A DNA stretch of 39,367 bases from Nocardia veterana NBRC 100344 (GCF_000308855.1 NZ_BAGM01000099.1:1-39367); one strand, 5' to 3'; positions 1-9,008 are shown, numbered from the stretch's first letter. Numbers and translations: made by a program. Notes: generated by a model not told the origin, from the sequence alone.

Positions 1-417
1 ACCGTATTCGGGCGGGCCGGACGCGAGTCCGGCCCGCGCCGGGGCGGGGGCGCCGGTCCCGGCCGGAACTCCCCGTTCCCGGCGGAATTCGTCCATATCC
101 AGCCAGCGGACGCGTCGAATCACGTCTTCCAGTTCGGCGGCGGTCTGGAAACCGGGGTTGGAGTAGACCAGCAGGCCCTCGCGGAAGGCGAGCAGGGTGG
201 GCAGGCTGCTGATCCCGGCGGTGGCGGTGAGCGCCGGTTCGGCCTCGGTGTCGACGGTCGCGTGCACGATCTCCGGATGCTGCGCGGCGCTGTCGGCGTA
301 GATGGGTGCGAACCGGGTGCACCAGCCGCACCAGGATGCCCAGAAGTCGACGAGCACGATCGCGTGGGTCGACACGACCCGATCGAAACTGTGCTGGGTC
401 AACGGTTGGGTCGGCAT
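1..417 (-). CDS. thioredoxin-family protein, 3' end outside the window
   Basis: Reading from the ATG at 417 there are 139 uninterrupted codons to the window edge, so the C-terminus is missing. The active site is WCGWC (WASWCGWC, about residues 27-34) instead of the classical WCGPC. The cis-proline strand is visible as SLPTLLAF near residue 75. These give a thioredoxin fold that catalyses dithiol-disulfide exchange, probably in the cytoplasm because no signal peptide is seen. After the domain comes a charged helix (near residues 92-115) and then a Pro/Ala/Gly-rich stretch that is unusual for a plain TrxA of about 110 residues. An AGGAGG ribosome site lies 6 nt before the ATG. The fold is sure; the exact partner is unknown. 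Confidence 0.88.
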   Translation of the reverse strand, partial: MPTQPLTQHSFDRVVSTHAIVLVDFWASWCGWCTRFAPIYADSAAQHPEIVHATVDTEAEPALTATAGISSLPTLLAFREGLLVYSNPGFQTAAELEDVIRRVRWLDMDEFRRERGVPAGTGAPAPARAGLASGPPEYG

Positions 418-529
418 GCGGTCCCTCCTGCGTCGGCCGTCTCCGCGAATTCTTCCACGGATCGCCGGTCACGGCAGGGTGCGAGTGGGCCGACCGGGGC
501 AAACGCTGTCGGAGATCGTCCCGGCTGAG

Positions 530-535
530 TACTGT
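530..535 (+). promoter_or_regulatory. -10-like hexamer TACTGT before the small membrane gene
   Basis: TACTGT fits the actinobacterial TANNNT -10 pattern and sits 6 nt before the ATG at 542, which would make the transcript leaderless or nearly so. A weak -35-like CTGTCG lies 18 nt upstream. This is inferred from motif and spacing only. Confidence 0.3.
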
Positions 536-541
536 GGAGTC

Positions 542-727
542 ATGGGTATGGGCGACCACCCACAACGAACACCGCTCTACGGGGTGGTGCTGCTGCTGGG
601 TGTCCTTCTCCTCGGATTGTGGGTACGTGAGCTACCGAATGTCGCCTTGCAGGTGTTGGCCTACATTCTGCTGGTCGCGATCGCCGCACCCGCGTTCGTG
701 ATGACCTTCCGCGACTATTCGCGCTGA
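542..727 (+). CDS. small two-helix membrane protein, 61 aa
   Basis: A 61-residue protein with a short polar N-terminus, two hydrophobic segments (about residues 13-28 and 34-53) separated by a short loop containing RELPN, and a basic tail FRDYSR. It is probably an integral membrane protein with both ends on the same side. I do not recognise a family function. The ATG at 542 is preceded by GGAG at only 2 nt and by a TANNNT box 6 nt upstream, so a leaderless transcript is possible. A start at the second Met (residue 3) cannot be excluded. It is divergent from the thioredoxin-like gene and converges on the phosphatase gene, whose stop is 6 nt away. Confidence 0.7.
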   Translation: MGMGDHPQRTPLYGVVLLLGVLLLGLWVRELPNVALQVLAYILLVAIAAPAFVMTFRDYSR

Positions 728-733
728 CGTCCG

Positions 734-1504
734 CTAGCCGGTGACCAGCGCGGTTCGCAACGCCGCCAGCTGCGCCGGCGTCAGCCCGTGGTCGAGTAGC
801 CAGCGGGCCGCACCGCCGTGGTTGTCGTGCAACTCCGCCAGGAACCGCAGCATGATCCCGGCGTCCACACCCAGAATTCCGGTCTCGGCCGGCGGCAGGC
901 CCGTATACGAGCCCAGGGCGTCGAGCCGATTGCGCACCCGGACCATCCGCTCGGTGGTCAACGCGTAATCGGCCGCGATCACCTCCGGCGCCACCCCCAC
1001 CGCGTCCAGCAGCACCGCCGCCAGGACGCCGGTACGGTCCTTGCCCGCCGCGCAGTGGAATACCACGGTCTGCCGATCGGGGTCGGCGACCAAGCCGACC
1101 GCGGCCACGATCTCCTCGGGGCTTCCCACCAGCAGTTGGCCGTACAGTTCCGCCAGGTCGACCCTGGTCTTGTCGGGCACCAGATCTCGTGCCGCCAACG
1201 AGGACTGCGGTGATTTGCGAACGGGGAGATTGACCTTGTCCACCGCCGTGGTGGCGAGGAGCCCGTACCCCTCGCGCTGCACCTCGTCGGGCAGACGCAG
1301 ATCGATCAGCGTCCGCATCCCGACCGACCCCAGCAGCAGGGCCACATCCGCGGCGGTGGCCTGCTGCAGTGTGCTCGAACGCAGAGCGACGCCGAACCGC
1401 GTCGTACCACCGCCGGTGACCGGCAGACCGCCCAGATCCCGCACGTTGTCGATCTCGTCGAATTCGACCCACCGCCGGGCCGCGTCGAGACCCGCGGCCG
1501 TCAT
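734..1504 (-). CDS. PtpB-like protein-tyrosine phosphatase
   Basis: Predicted 256-aa phosphatase with the CX5R P-loop HCAAGKDRTG at residues 150-159 (nucleophile Cys151, Arg157). The lysine after the glycine and the NVRDLGGLP segment near the N-terminus match the tyrosine/serine phosphatase family that includes mycobacterial PtpB, rather than low-molecular-weight PTPs. It would hydrolyse phosphotyrosine or phosphoinositide substrates; the physiological substrate is not evident. I chose the ATG at 1504 because it lies 4 nt after the stop of the upstream PPDK-like gene. A start at 1543 would overlap that gene by 35 nt. The two genes form a probable two-gene operon. No signal peptide is seen. 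Confidence 0.88.
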   Translation of the reverse strand: MTAAGLDAARRWVEFDEIDNVRDLGGLPVTGGGTTRFGVALRSSTLQQATAADVALLLGSVGMRTLIDLRLPDEVQREGYGLLATTAVDKVNLPVRKSPQSSLAARDLVPDKTRVDLAELYGQLLVGSPEEIVAAVGLVADPDRQTVVFHCAAGKDRTGVLAAVLLDAVGVAPEVIAADYALTTERMVRVRNRLDALGSYTGLPPAETGILGVDAGIMLRFLAELHDNHGGAARWLLDHGLTPAQLAALRTALVTG

Positions 1505-1508
1505 CGGA

Positions 1509-3638
1509 TTACTCGGCACGACCGGCCGCCGCTTCCTCGGCACGGCTGAGACCGCACAGCCCGATCAGGTCTTCGTGCAGTTCGAACCACACCGTGTGAT
1601 AGCTGTCCATGATCGGGCGCGCCACCCAGGCGTGATCGCCGCCCTCGATCCGTTCGATCGCCAGATCGAGCCGGTCCCGATACCGGCTCAACCGTGGTGC
1701 GAGCGTGCCGAACCGCTCCACCAGCGGGCGCACCCGTCGGTGCAGATCGGTGAGCCGCTCCAATACCCGGCCGTCGTAGTCGGCGTCGCCGTGATCGTTG
1801 GGCGTGCCGGGGTCCTTCATCTGCCAGGCGGTCACGATGTCCTTCAGCTCGGCGTTGACCACACAGAATTCCTCGTACGCGGCCGCGACCGCCGCGCTGT
1901 CGACCTCGGCGCGTTCGGCGATCAGCAACTGCGCCAAGCGGTCTCGACCGGCCGGGGTCAGCCGCACGCCGGCGGGAGTGTCGGCGCACAGCCCCTCCGA
2001 CACCAGATCCGCGCAACGGGCACTCACCTCGGCCGGATCGCCACCGAGGCCGGCGGCGACGACGTCCGCGCGAACCCGGCCCTTCACCCCGATCACGCGC
2101 AGCAACTCGAGGTCCCCGACCGCACGGGTCACCGCTCGGACCACCACATCCTCCGATCGGGCGGCTAGCGCCTCCGCCAACCGCTCCGGTTCCACGCCGG
2201 CCCAATCGGCCAGCTTCCGCACGTCGTCGAGCGTGCCGGGGTCCAGGTCGCCACCGGCCACCTCACCGTCCCACACCACACCGGCGCCACCGTCCACGGT
2301 CACGCTGCGACCGGCCAACGCGGTCACCACGCCCGGGCCGCAGCCCACCACACAGGGCCGGCCCAGTTCACGGCTCACCAGTGCGGCATGGGAGGTGGCC
2401 CCGCCCAATTCGGTGACCACGGCTCGGGCGGCGATCATGCCCGGCAGATCGTCGGGGCTGGTGGTCGGCCGCACCAGCACCACCGCGTCGCCGGCGGCCG
2501 CCCGCGCTTCGGCCTCGTCGGGATCGGTCACCACCACCCCGAAAGCCAGCCCCGGACAGGCGGATTCGCCGCGAGCCAACGCTTCGCCGGTGGTGTGGGC
2601 GGTGGTCGAGGGCTGAAGTACGGCGCGGACCTGTTCCGCCGCGACCCGCTCCAGTGCCTCGGTTGTCGTGATCAACCCCTCGTCCGCCATCGCGACCGCG
2701 GCCCGCACGGCGGCGCGCGCCGAACGCTTCGCCGGGCGCGACTGCAGCATCCACAGGGTGCCGGATTCGACGGTGAATTCGATGTCCTGGATATCGCGGC
2801 CGTCCCGCTCGAGCAGTGCCGCCGCGGCGAGCAACCGGTCGTGCACCTCGGGTTGGGTCGCGGCGAGATCGCTCAGCGGACGCGGGGTCGTGCGTCCCGA
2901 CACCACATCCTCGCCCTGGCCGCCGATCAGCCATTCGCCGTAGGCGGGCCCGTCGCCGGTGTTCGGGTTACGGCTGAACAGCACGCCGGTACCCGAGGCG
3001 TCGTCCAGGTTGCCGAACACCATCGCCTGCACCGTCACGGCGGTGCCGAGCTCGTCGGAGACGCCCCGGTTGCGTCGATAGGCCTTGGCGCGCACCGAAT
3101 CCCAGGAACGAAACACCGCGGTGATCGCCGCGCGCAGTTGCTCCCACGGGTCGGCGGGGACCGCGCCGTCCGGGCTCTGCAGGACCGTCTCGCGGAACTG
3201 AGCGCGGAACCGGCGGTGGGTGTCGGCGGCATAGGCGGGATTGCCGGTGGCCTGCGCCAGCGCCTGTTCGACGCCGTCGTTGATGCCCAGGTTCAAAACC
3301 GTGTCCATCATCCCCGGCATGCTCACCGCCGCGCCCGACCGAACCGACACCAGCAGTGGGGTACGGGTGGAACCGAAGGTGCGCCCGGTGCCGTGTTCGA
3401 GCATGGCGATGCCGTCACAGACCGCCCGCCAGATGTCGTCGGCGATCGCGCCGCGCTCGGTGAAATCCCGCCATGCGTCGGTGGTCAGCACGAAGGCCGG
3501 GGGTACCGGCAGTCCGAGCCCGCGCATGTGGTTGATACTCCAGGCCTTACCGCCGATCCGGTCCCGCGACAACGGGCAGTTGCCGTCCAGTCCGACGACG
3601 GTTTCGGATCGTTGGGCCAGCTCCGCACCCGCGGTCAT
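1509..3638 (-). CDS. ppdK: pyruvate phosphate dikinase-like protein lacking the PEP-binding barrel
   Basis: 709 aa from an ATG preceded by GAAGGAG at 4 nt. Residues about 20-310 form the PPDK/PEP-synthase ATP-grasp region (IGGKAWSINHM, SVRSGAAVSMPGMMDTVLNL, QAMVFGN, TGVLFSRNPNTG, WMLQSRPAKRS). Residues about 365-455 are the swivelling phosphohistidine domain, with the catalytic histidine near 417 in GGATSHAALVSRELG. Classical PPDK (about 880 aa) then has a C-terminal TIM barrel for PEP/pyruvate. Here it is absent, and about 250 residues of a winged-helix-like and helical region follow instead (ELLRVIGVKGRV, then a helical part with HDGDADYDGRV-like acidic stretches). Mycobacterial PpdK is also short. 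A full ATP/Pi/pyruvate dikinase reaction is therefore doubtful; phosphotransfer to another acceptor is possible. The phosphatase gene is 4 nt downstream. Confidence 0.82.
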   Translation of the reverse strand: MTAGAELAQRSETVVGLDGNCPLSRDRIGGKAWSINHMRGLGLPVPPAFVLTTDAWRDFTERGAIADDIWRAVCDGIAMLEHGTGRTFGSTRTPLLVSVRSGAAVSMPGMMDTVLNLGINDGVEQALAQATGNPAYAADTHRRFRAQFRETVLQSPDGAVPADPWEQLRAAITAVFRSWDSVRAKAYRRNRGVSDELGTAVTVQAMVFGNLDDASGTGVLFSRNPNTGDGPAYGEWLIGGQGEDVVSGRTTPRPLSDLAATQPEVHDRLLAAAALLERDGRDIQDIEFTVESGTLWMLQSRPAKRSARAAVRAAVAMADEGLITTTEALERVAAEQVRAVLQPSTTAHTTGEALARGESACPGLAFGVVVTDPDEAEARAAAGDAVVLVRPTTSPDDLPGMIAARAVVTELGGATSHAALVSRELGRPCVVGCGPGVVTALAGRSVTVDGGAGVVWDGEVAGGDLDPGTLDDVRKLADWAGVEPERLAEALAARSEDVVVRAVTRAVGDLELLRVIGVKGRVRADVVAAGLGGDPAEVSARCADLVSEGLCADTPAGVRLTPAGRDRLAQLLIAERAEVDSAAVAAAYEEFCVVNAELKDIVTAWQMKDPGTPNDHGDADYDGRVLERLTDLHRRVRPLVERFGTLAPRLSRYRDRLDLAIERIEGGDHAWVARPIMDSYHTVWFELHEDLIGLCGLSRAEEAAAGRAE

Positions 3639-3902
3639 GTCACTCCTTCGGTCCATCCAACGAGGCATCGAACCCCCTGCCGCCCCGGTCATATGTCGAG
3701 AGTGCCGTCCGGTGGCTCCCGGCCAGTAGCGAAGGTCCCGCTCAGCGGATGCCGCGACCGTCGAGCCGATACCGCGACCACTGACCGGGACTGCCGGTGT
3801 GCGGCGCCCCCGGCGGCCACGCGGCTGCGGCACCATGGGTGCCGGATCGTTCGGACGAGCGGTCGACGGTCAGTGCTCGGAAAGTGTGTAGCCCGGACGA
3901 CG

Positions 3903-5558
3903 ATGGCGTGCAGACAGACAACGGCGGAGCCCGCGACCATCCCGGCGCTGGTCGCCGACCGCGCTCGCCGGTACGGACCGGCCACCGCGGTCGTCGACGG
4001 CGAGATCCGGTATCCGTACGCGACGCTGCACGCGGAGTCGGTGCGAGTGACGCGCGCGGCGATGGCCGCCGGAATCCGAGCCGGCGATCGGGTGGCGCTC
4101 TGGGCGCCGAACACCGCCCACTGGATCGTGACCGCACTCGGTTTGCTCGGGGCGGGCGCCACGCTGGTTCCGATCGGGACCCGGCTGCGGGGCGCCGCGG
4201 CGGCGGCGATCCTGCGACGCACGCGCTGCCGAGCCCTGTTCACCGTGCGGGGATTTCTGGGCATCGACTATCCCGAGCTGCTCGCCGGCTGTGCCGAACT
4301 GCCGGATCTGCGGCTCACGGTCGTGCGGAGCACAGTCGCACCCGACGCCCTCGACGCCGAGCCGGTCCCCGCCGGCACGGGCACGCCGAGGACGCTCGCC
4401 TGGTCGGCATTCCTGGCCGACGGCCGACGGGTCTCGCCAGCCGCGGCCGAATCCCGCACGGCCGCAATATCTCCCGACGCGGTGGCCGATATTCTGTTCA
4501 CATCCGGAACCACGGGCACACCCAAGGGTGTGCTCACCACCCACCGGCAGACGCTCACCGTGATGGAGCGCTGGGCCGAGGCGGTGACGATTCGGCACGG
4601 CGACCGGTATCTGCTGGTGAACCCGTTCTCGCATACCTTCGGATATCGAGCCGGCATCGTCGCCTGTCTGCTTCGCGGCGCGACCATGGTGCCCGTCGAC
4701 CACTTCGACGCGAACCGGGTCGCGACTCTCGTGGACGAGCAGTCGATTACCGTATTGGCCGGTCCCCCCACGATTTTCACCGACCTGCTGGCCACCGGCC
4801 GCCGGCTGCCCACCGTGCGCCTGGCCGGAACCGGCGGGACCGCGATCGCACCGGAGCTGGTGAGCCGGATCCGCACCGAGCTGGGGATCGCCGGCGTCTT
4901 CACCGGCTACGGACTCACCGAATCCGTGGGCGTCGTCGCGATCTGCCCACCGCACGCCACGACCGAACAGCTCGCGACCACGGTGGGTAAGCCGCTGCGC
5001 GGCAGTGAAATTCGCATCGTCGACGCCGCGGGCCAGCCCGTCGCGGCCGAGGTGGCCGGCGAGATCCTGGTGCGGGGGCCGAATGTGATGGCCGGCTACC
5101 TGGACGATCCCGCCGCCACGGCGGCCGCCGTGGACACCGACGGCTGGCTGCACACCGGCGATATCGGCGTCCTCGACCGCGCCGGCCGGCTGCGGATCAC
5201 CGACCGACTCCGGGACATGTTCATCGTCGGCGGATTCAACGTCTATCCGGCCGAGGTGGAAGAGATCCTGCGCCGTGGTCCGGGCGTCGCCGACGTCGCG
5301 GTGGTCGGGGTGCCGGACCAACGTCTCGGCGAGGTGGGCGCCGCCTTCGTGGTTCCGATCGACTCGGAGTCGTTCGATCCGCGGGCACTGCTCGACTGGT
5401 GCCGCGAGCATCTCGCCGGATACCAGGTTCCGCGGGTCGTCCGACCCGTGACAGCACTGCCGCGGGATGCGAGCGGCAAACTTCGTAAGAGCGAATTGCG
5501 GACGGGCCGAGGTGGTTCGGCACCGCACCTGAGCAGGCGGCACGTCCCGGGCGAGTGA
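3903..5558 (+). CDS. acyl-CoA synthetase (class I adenylate-forming, FadD type)
   Basis: 551-aa enzyme that would activate a carboxylic acid with ATP and then CoA. The P-loop is FTSGTTGTPKGV (about residues 199-210), the adenine motif is GYGLTES, the hinge region is TGDIGVLDRAGRLRITDRLRD, the A8 segment reads GGFNVYPAEVEEIL, and the catalytic lysine lies in LPRDASGKLRK near the end. The start is uncertain: the ATG at 3903 gives a normal length but no convincing ribosome site. It is divergent from the PPDK-like gene across 264 bp in which I see no clear operator, and convergent with the SDR at 5618 across a hairpin. The substrate cannot be read from sequence; neighbouring genes suggest lipid or steroid-side-chain acids. 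Confidence 0.88.
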   Translation: MACRQTTAEPATIPALVADRARRYGPATAVVDGEIRYPYATLHAESVRVTRAAMAAGIRAGDRVALWAPNTAHWIVTALGLLGAGATLVPIGTRLRGAAAAAILRRTRCRALFTVRGFLGIDYPELLAGCAELPDLRLTVVRSTVAPDALDAEPVPAGTGTPRTLAWSAFLADGRRVSPAAAESRTAAISPDAVADILFTSGTTGTPKGVLTTHRQTLTVMERWAEAVTIRHGDRYLLVNPFSHTFGYRAGIVACLLRGATMVPVDHFDANRVATLVDEQSITVLAGPPTIFTDLLATGRRLPTVRLAGTGGTAIAPELVSRIRTELGIAGVFTGYGLTESVGVVAICPPHATTEQLATTVGKPLRGSEIRIVDAAGQPVAAEVAGEILVRGPNVMAGYLDDPAATAAAVDTDGWLHTGDIGVLDRAGRLRITDRLRDMFIVGGFNVYPAEVEEILRRGPGVADVAVVGVPDQRLGEVGAAFVVPIDSESFDPRALLDWCREHLAGYQVPRVVRPVTALPRDASGKLRKSELRTGRGGSAPHLSRRHVPGE

Positions 5559-5578
5559 CCTGTTCGCCGGGAACCGCC

Positions 5579-5610
5579 GCCGGACCCGGGCCACGTGAGC
5601 CGGGTCCGGC
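5579..5610. terminator. bidirectional intrinsic terminator hairpin
   Basis: Perfect 11-bp inverted repeat GCCGGACCCGG / CCGGGTCCGGC with a 10-nt loop, lying between the stops of the convergent fadD (5558) and SDR (5618) genes. There is no U-tract, as is common in high-GC actinobacteria. Confidence 0.75.
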
Positions 5611-5617
5611 GCTCGGT

Positions 5618-6439
5618 CTACTTGCTGACCTCGTTGCGCATCTGCGCGGTGAGGATCTTCTGATAACCGGAGCCGAAGATCCGGGGCAGTAGATCGATCA
5701 TGCGAGCATCGGAACCGATGAGCACCTTCGCCTTGTCCTTGCGGATGCCGGTGACGATCGCCTTGGCCGCCTGCTCCGGGCTCGTCTTGGCGAGCCGATC
5801 GAAGTTGGCGGCCAGCGCATCGCGATCGCGGGTGGCGCCCGCGCGGGCCTTCCACGCGATCTCGGTCTGGATCATGCCCGGGTGGACACAGCTCACCGCG
5901 ACGTTGTGGCCGGCGATCTTCATCTCCTGCCGCAGCGCATCGGTGAAACCGCGGATGGCGAACTTCGTGGCGTTGTAGGCGCCCTGGGTGGGGCACGCCG
6001 CGAGGCCGAACATGCTCGACACGTTGACGATCGCACCGTCACCGGAGGCGATCACATGCGGCAGAAATGCCTTCGTCCCGTACGCGACGCCCCAGAAATT
6101 GATGTTCACGATCCATTCGAAATCGTCCCAGCTGACCTCTTCGGTGCTGGCGGTCAACGACACCCCGGCGTTGTTGACGACGATGTTCACGCCACCGAAA
6201 TCGCCGACGACCTGGTCGGCATGGGCGTACACCGCCTCGCGATCGGTCACGTCCAACCGGTAGGCGCGGGCCTGCGCACCGCGTTTCTCGCAGAGCGCCG
6301 CGGTTTCGGAAACATTGTCGATATTGCGCCCGGACAAGGCCAACCGAGCGCCCTGGCCGGCCAGCTCCAGAGCCAGGGCCCGGCCGATTCCGGCGCCGGC
6401 GCCGGTGATGACGGCGGTCTTACCTGCGAAATTCTTCAC
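5618..6439 (-). CDS. short-chain dehydrogenase/reductase
   Basis: 273-aa classical SDR read from a GTG codon. It has the NAD(P) glycine motif TGAGAGIG (residues 12-19), NNAG at 89-92, the catalytic Ser in NVSS (about 141), and Tyr155 and Lys159 in YNATK. An arginine after the second strand (SGRNID) suggests NADP preference. The C-terminus is extended (IFGSGYQKILTAQMRNEVSK), resembling mycobacterial SDRs often annotated as oxidoreductases of lipid metabolism. It is the last gene of a three-gene minus-strand unit; its start is 17 nt after the upstream stop, with GAAAGA about 9 nt before it. A cytoplasmic alcohol/ketone oxidoreductase is sure; the substrate is not known. Confidence 0.9.
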   Translation of the reverse strand: MKNFAGKTAVITGAGAGIGRALALELAGQGARLALSGRNIDNVSETAALCEKRGAQARAYRLDVTDREAVYAHADQVVGDFGGVNIVVNNAGVSLTASTEEVSWDDFEWIVNINFWGVAYGTKAFLPHVIASGDGAIVNVSSMFGLAACPTQGAYNATKFAIRGFTDALRQEMKIAGHNVAVSCVHPGMIQTEIAWKARAGATRDRDALAANFDRLAKTSPEQAAKAIVTGIRKDKAKVLIGSDARMIDLLPRIFGSGYQKILTAQMRNEVSK

Positions 6440-6456
6440 GGCGAATGTCTTTCGTC

Positions 6457-7194
6457 TCAGTGGGAGGTGAATCCGCCGTCGGCGACGAATTCCGAACCGG
6501 TGCTGTAACCGGATTCGTCGGAGATGAGGAACAGCACCAGATCGGCCAATTCCTCGGGGGTGCCGGGTCGCGCCAGCGGCTGATCGTGGAACATCGAATT
6601 CGACCGTTCCGATTCGGCGGTCATCTCGGTCATCACCACACCGGGATGGACCGAATTGACCCGGATGCCCATCGGCCCGAATTCCTGTGCGGCGGTTTTG
6701 GTCATGCCGCGCACCGCCCACTTGGAGGCGGTGTATCCGAGGATGTTCGAGAAGCCGATGATGCCGCCGACGGAGGAGATGTTCACGATCGAGCCGGTCC
6801 CGGCGCGCCGCATCGAGGCGACCACCGACTTCATGCCGAGGAAAACACCCACCTGGTTGACGTCGATCACCTTGCGGAAATCGGCCTCGGCCAGTTTTTC
6901 GATCGGATCCACGTGCACGATTCCGGCATTGTTGACCAGCCCGGATACCGGCCCGAAGGCCGCTTCCGCCTGCTCGACCACCTCGTTCCACGCCGCTTCG
7001 TCGGTCACGTCGTGGCGGCAGAACCGTGCGGCGGATCCCAGCCGCGCGGCGGTCTGCTCGCCCTCGTCGCCGAGCACATCGGTGATGACGACCGAGGCGC
7101 CCTCGGCGACCAGCCGGGTCGCGAAGGCCGCGCCCATCCCGCGCGCACCACCGGTGACGATGACGTTCTTACCGCTCACCCTGCCCATGTTCAC
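6457..7194 (-). CDS. SDR oxidoreductase resembling 3-alpha/20-beta-hydroxysteroid dehydrogenases
   Basis: 245-aa SDR with TGGARGMG (residues 14-21), the acidic residue of an NAD-preferring enzyme in ITDVLGDEG, NNAG at 89-92, Ser in NISS (about 140), and Tyr154/Lys158 in YTASK. The C-terminal GSEFVADGGFTSH is typical of the FabG3/hydroxysteroid dehydrogenase branch. The GTG start at 7194 overlaps the stop of the KstD-like gene by 4 nt (GTGA) and has GAAGGG about 5 nt upstream; the ATG at 7188 is an alternative. Overlap and family suggest it handles the same substrate class as the upstream flavoprotein, possibly a hydroxysteroid or terpenoid alcohol. That role is inference. Confidence 0.9.
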   Translation of the reverse strand: MNMGRVSGKNVIVTGGARGMGAAFATRLVAEGASVVITDVLGDEGEQTAARLGSAARFCRHDVTDEAAWNEVVEQAEAAFGPVSGLVNNAGIVHVDPIEKLAEADFRKVIDVNQVGVFLGMKSVVASMRRAGTGSIVNISSVGGIIGFSNILGYTASKWAVRGMTKTAAQEFGPMGIRVNSVHPGVVMTEMTAESERSNSMFHDQPLARPGTPEELADLVLFLISDESGYSTGSEFVADGGFTSH

Positions 7195-8945
7195 GCCTGC
7201 CCTTCGTCGCCGGATCCGTTGCGCGCCTTCGTGGTCAGCTTCGATCCCGAACCCGAGACCGAGTCGGCCGCCGCGACCGGTTCGCGCCGATCCGCGAGAT
7301 GGTTCGCGGCGATGAAGCCGAACACCATGGCCGGGCCGATCGTCGCGCCGGCGCCCGCGTAGTCGTTACCCATCACCGAGGCCGAATTGTTGCCCGCCGC
7401 ATACAGTCCCGCGATCGGCGTGCCCTGGTCGTCGAGTACCCGGGCGTATTCGTCGGTGGTCAGACCGCCCTTGGTGCCCAGATCGCCGGGGACCATTTCG
7501 ACGGCGTAGAACGGGCCCTTCTCCAGCGGAGCCAGACACGGATTCGGCTGCACGGTCGGATCGCCGTAGTAGCGGTCGTAGGCCGAGTCGCCGCGCCCGA
7601 AATCCTGGTCGCGGCCGCTGCGGGCGAAACCGTTGAATCGTTGCACCGTGGCCGTCAACGTGGCCGCGGGTACGCCGATCTTGTTCGCCAACTCGTCGAG
7701 GGTGTCGGCCTGGGTGATGATGCCGGCGTCGAGATATTTCTGCGGAATGGGCCGCTTCGGGAAGTTGCCGAGGAACAGGTATCGGTCGCGGAAGGTCTGG
7801 TCCATGATGAAATACGCCGGAATATGGCGCACCCCGCTCGCCTCCTGCTCGTACATGGCGTGCACGACATTCACGTACGGGGCGGATTCGTTGACGAAGC
7901 GTTCGCCGGCGTGGTTGACCATGAGGCCGCCGGGTTGCGAGCGTTCGGCCAGGCAGAAGAACGGCGGCCCGTCGGGGTTGCGCACCGACGGACCCCACCA
8001 CGCGTCGTCCATCAGATCGACCGCGCCGCCGACCTTCTGGCCCGCCACGATGCCCTCACCGACGTTCTCGGTGGCGCCGACGGTCCACTCGGTGGACTGC
8101 GGGCCGGAGATGTACTGCTTGCGCATTTCCAGGTTGTGTTCGAAACCGCCGGCCGCCAGCACGACGCCGCGACGGGCCCGGATCAGCACCGGCGCGCCCT
8201 GGTGCTCGGCGCGCACGCCCACCACCGCGCCCGCCTCGGTGACCAATTCGGTGAGCGGGGTGTTCAGCCACACCGGCACCCCGGCGTCGCGCAGCGACAG
8301 CCACAGCCGGGCGGCGAGCGCCTTACCGAGGCTCAGCGGCAGGCGGCCGCGCAGCTTGTTCGCCACGGCCTGAGCGCCGACCTTCATCGCGGTGCGCTTA
8401 CCGGCCCAGGTCCGGGCGATCATGTTCAGATCGTGGAAATCGCTGACCGTGAAGGCGATTCCCTTCGGGCCCGACATGGTCGGCTGGTTGATCTTGTGCA
8501 GATCGCCGCCGAGCAGCCGGCCGTCGATGGGTGCGGGTTCGATACTGCGCCCCTGCGCCAGCCCGCCCGGGAATTCCGGGTGGTAGTCGGAGTAGCCGCG
8601 GTCGTAGACGAACTGCCAGTACTTGCTGCGCGCCCCGATGTAGCGCATCATCTCGGGGCCGTGGTCCAGAAAGGCGCGCTGTTTGGCTTCCGGAACCCGG
8701 TCGCCAACAACAGCTTTCAGGTAGGTGCGGGCAAGCTCGGGGCTGTCGGGCACGCCCGCGGCCTGCAGCACCGGGTTGTTCGGGATCCAGATACCGCCGC
8801 CGGAGCGGGCGGTGGATCCGCCGAAGCTGCGGCTCTTCTCGATCAGCGTGACCGACAGCCCGCGGTAGGCGGCGGTCAGCGCCGCGGTCATCCCCGCGGC
8901 GCCGGAGCCGACCACCACCACGTCGAATTCGAATTCCTGTGTCAT
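7191..8945 (-). CDS. 3-ketosteroid delta1-dehydrogenase-like FAD-binding protein
   Basis: 584-aa flavoprotein with the FAD dinucleotide-binding motif VVVGSGAAG (about residues 10-18) followed by the acidic end of the second strand (LIEKSRSFGG). The family block GRSIEPAPIDGRLLG and the C-terminal GNDYAGAGATIGPA (Tyr about 529) match the KstD/fumarate-reductase-like family. In KstD the Tyr/Gly of the C-terminal motif binds the 3-keto group. Such enzymes introduce a C1-C2 double bond into 3-ketosteroids. The start is the ATG with GAAGAAGGA 5 nt upstream. It is the first gene of a three-gene operon with two SDRs and is divergent from the luciferase-like gene. A related 3-oxo substrate other than a sterol remains possible. 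Confidence 0.82.
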   Translation of the reverse strand: MTQEFEFDVVVVGSGAAGMTAALTAAYRGLSVTLIEKSRSFGGSTARSGGGIWIPNNPVLQAAGVPDSPELARTYLKAVVGDRVPEAKQRAFLDHGPEMMRYIGARSKYWQFVYDRGYSDYHPEFPGGLAQGRSIEPAPIDGRLLGGDLHKINQPTMSGPKGIAFTVSDFHDLNMIARTWAGKRTAMKVGAQAVANKLRGRLPLSLGKALAARLWLSLRDAGVPVWLNTPLTELVTEAGAVVGVRAEHQGAPVLIRARRGVVLAAGGFEHNLEMRKQYISGPQSTEWTVGATENVGEGIVAGQKVGGAVDLMDDAWWGPSVRNPDGPPFFCLAERSQPGGLMVNHAGERFVNESAPYVNVVHAMYEQEASGVRHIPAYFIMDQTFRDRYLFLGNFPKRPIPQKYLDAGIITQADTLDELANKIGVPAATLTATVQRFNGFARSGRDQDFGRGDSAYDRYYGDPTVQPNPCLAPLEKGPFYAVEMVPGDLGTKGGLTTDEYARVLDDQGTPIAGLYAAGNNSASVMGNDYAGAGATIGPAMVFGFIAANHLADRREPVAAADSVSGSGSKLTTKARNGSGDEGQA

Positions 8946-9008
8946 CCGTCCTTCTTCCCCGTCGTTGCGATCGACGCTATGACCGCTCGTCTCCGGCGAC
9001 ACGGCACG

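Noticed and set aside
3870..5996. Long open frame on the minus strand opposite the acyl-CoA synthetase
   Set aside because: It has no family motifs and spans a terminator; the plus-strand enzyme is unambiguous.
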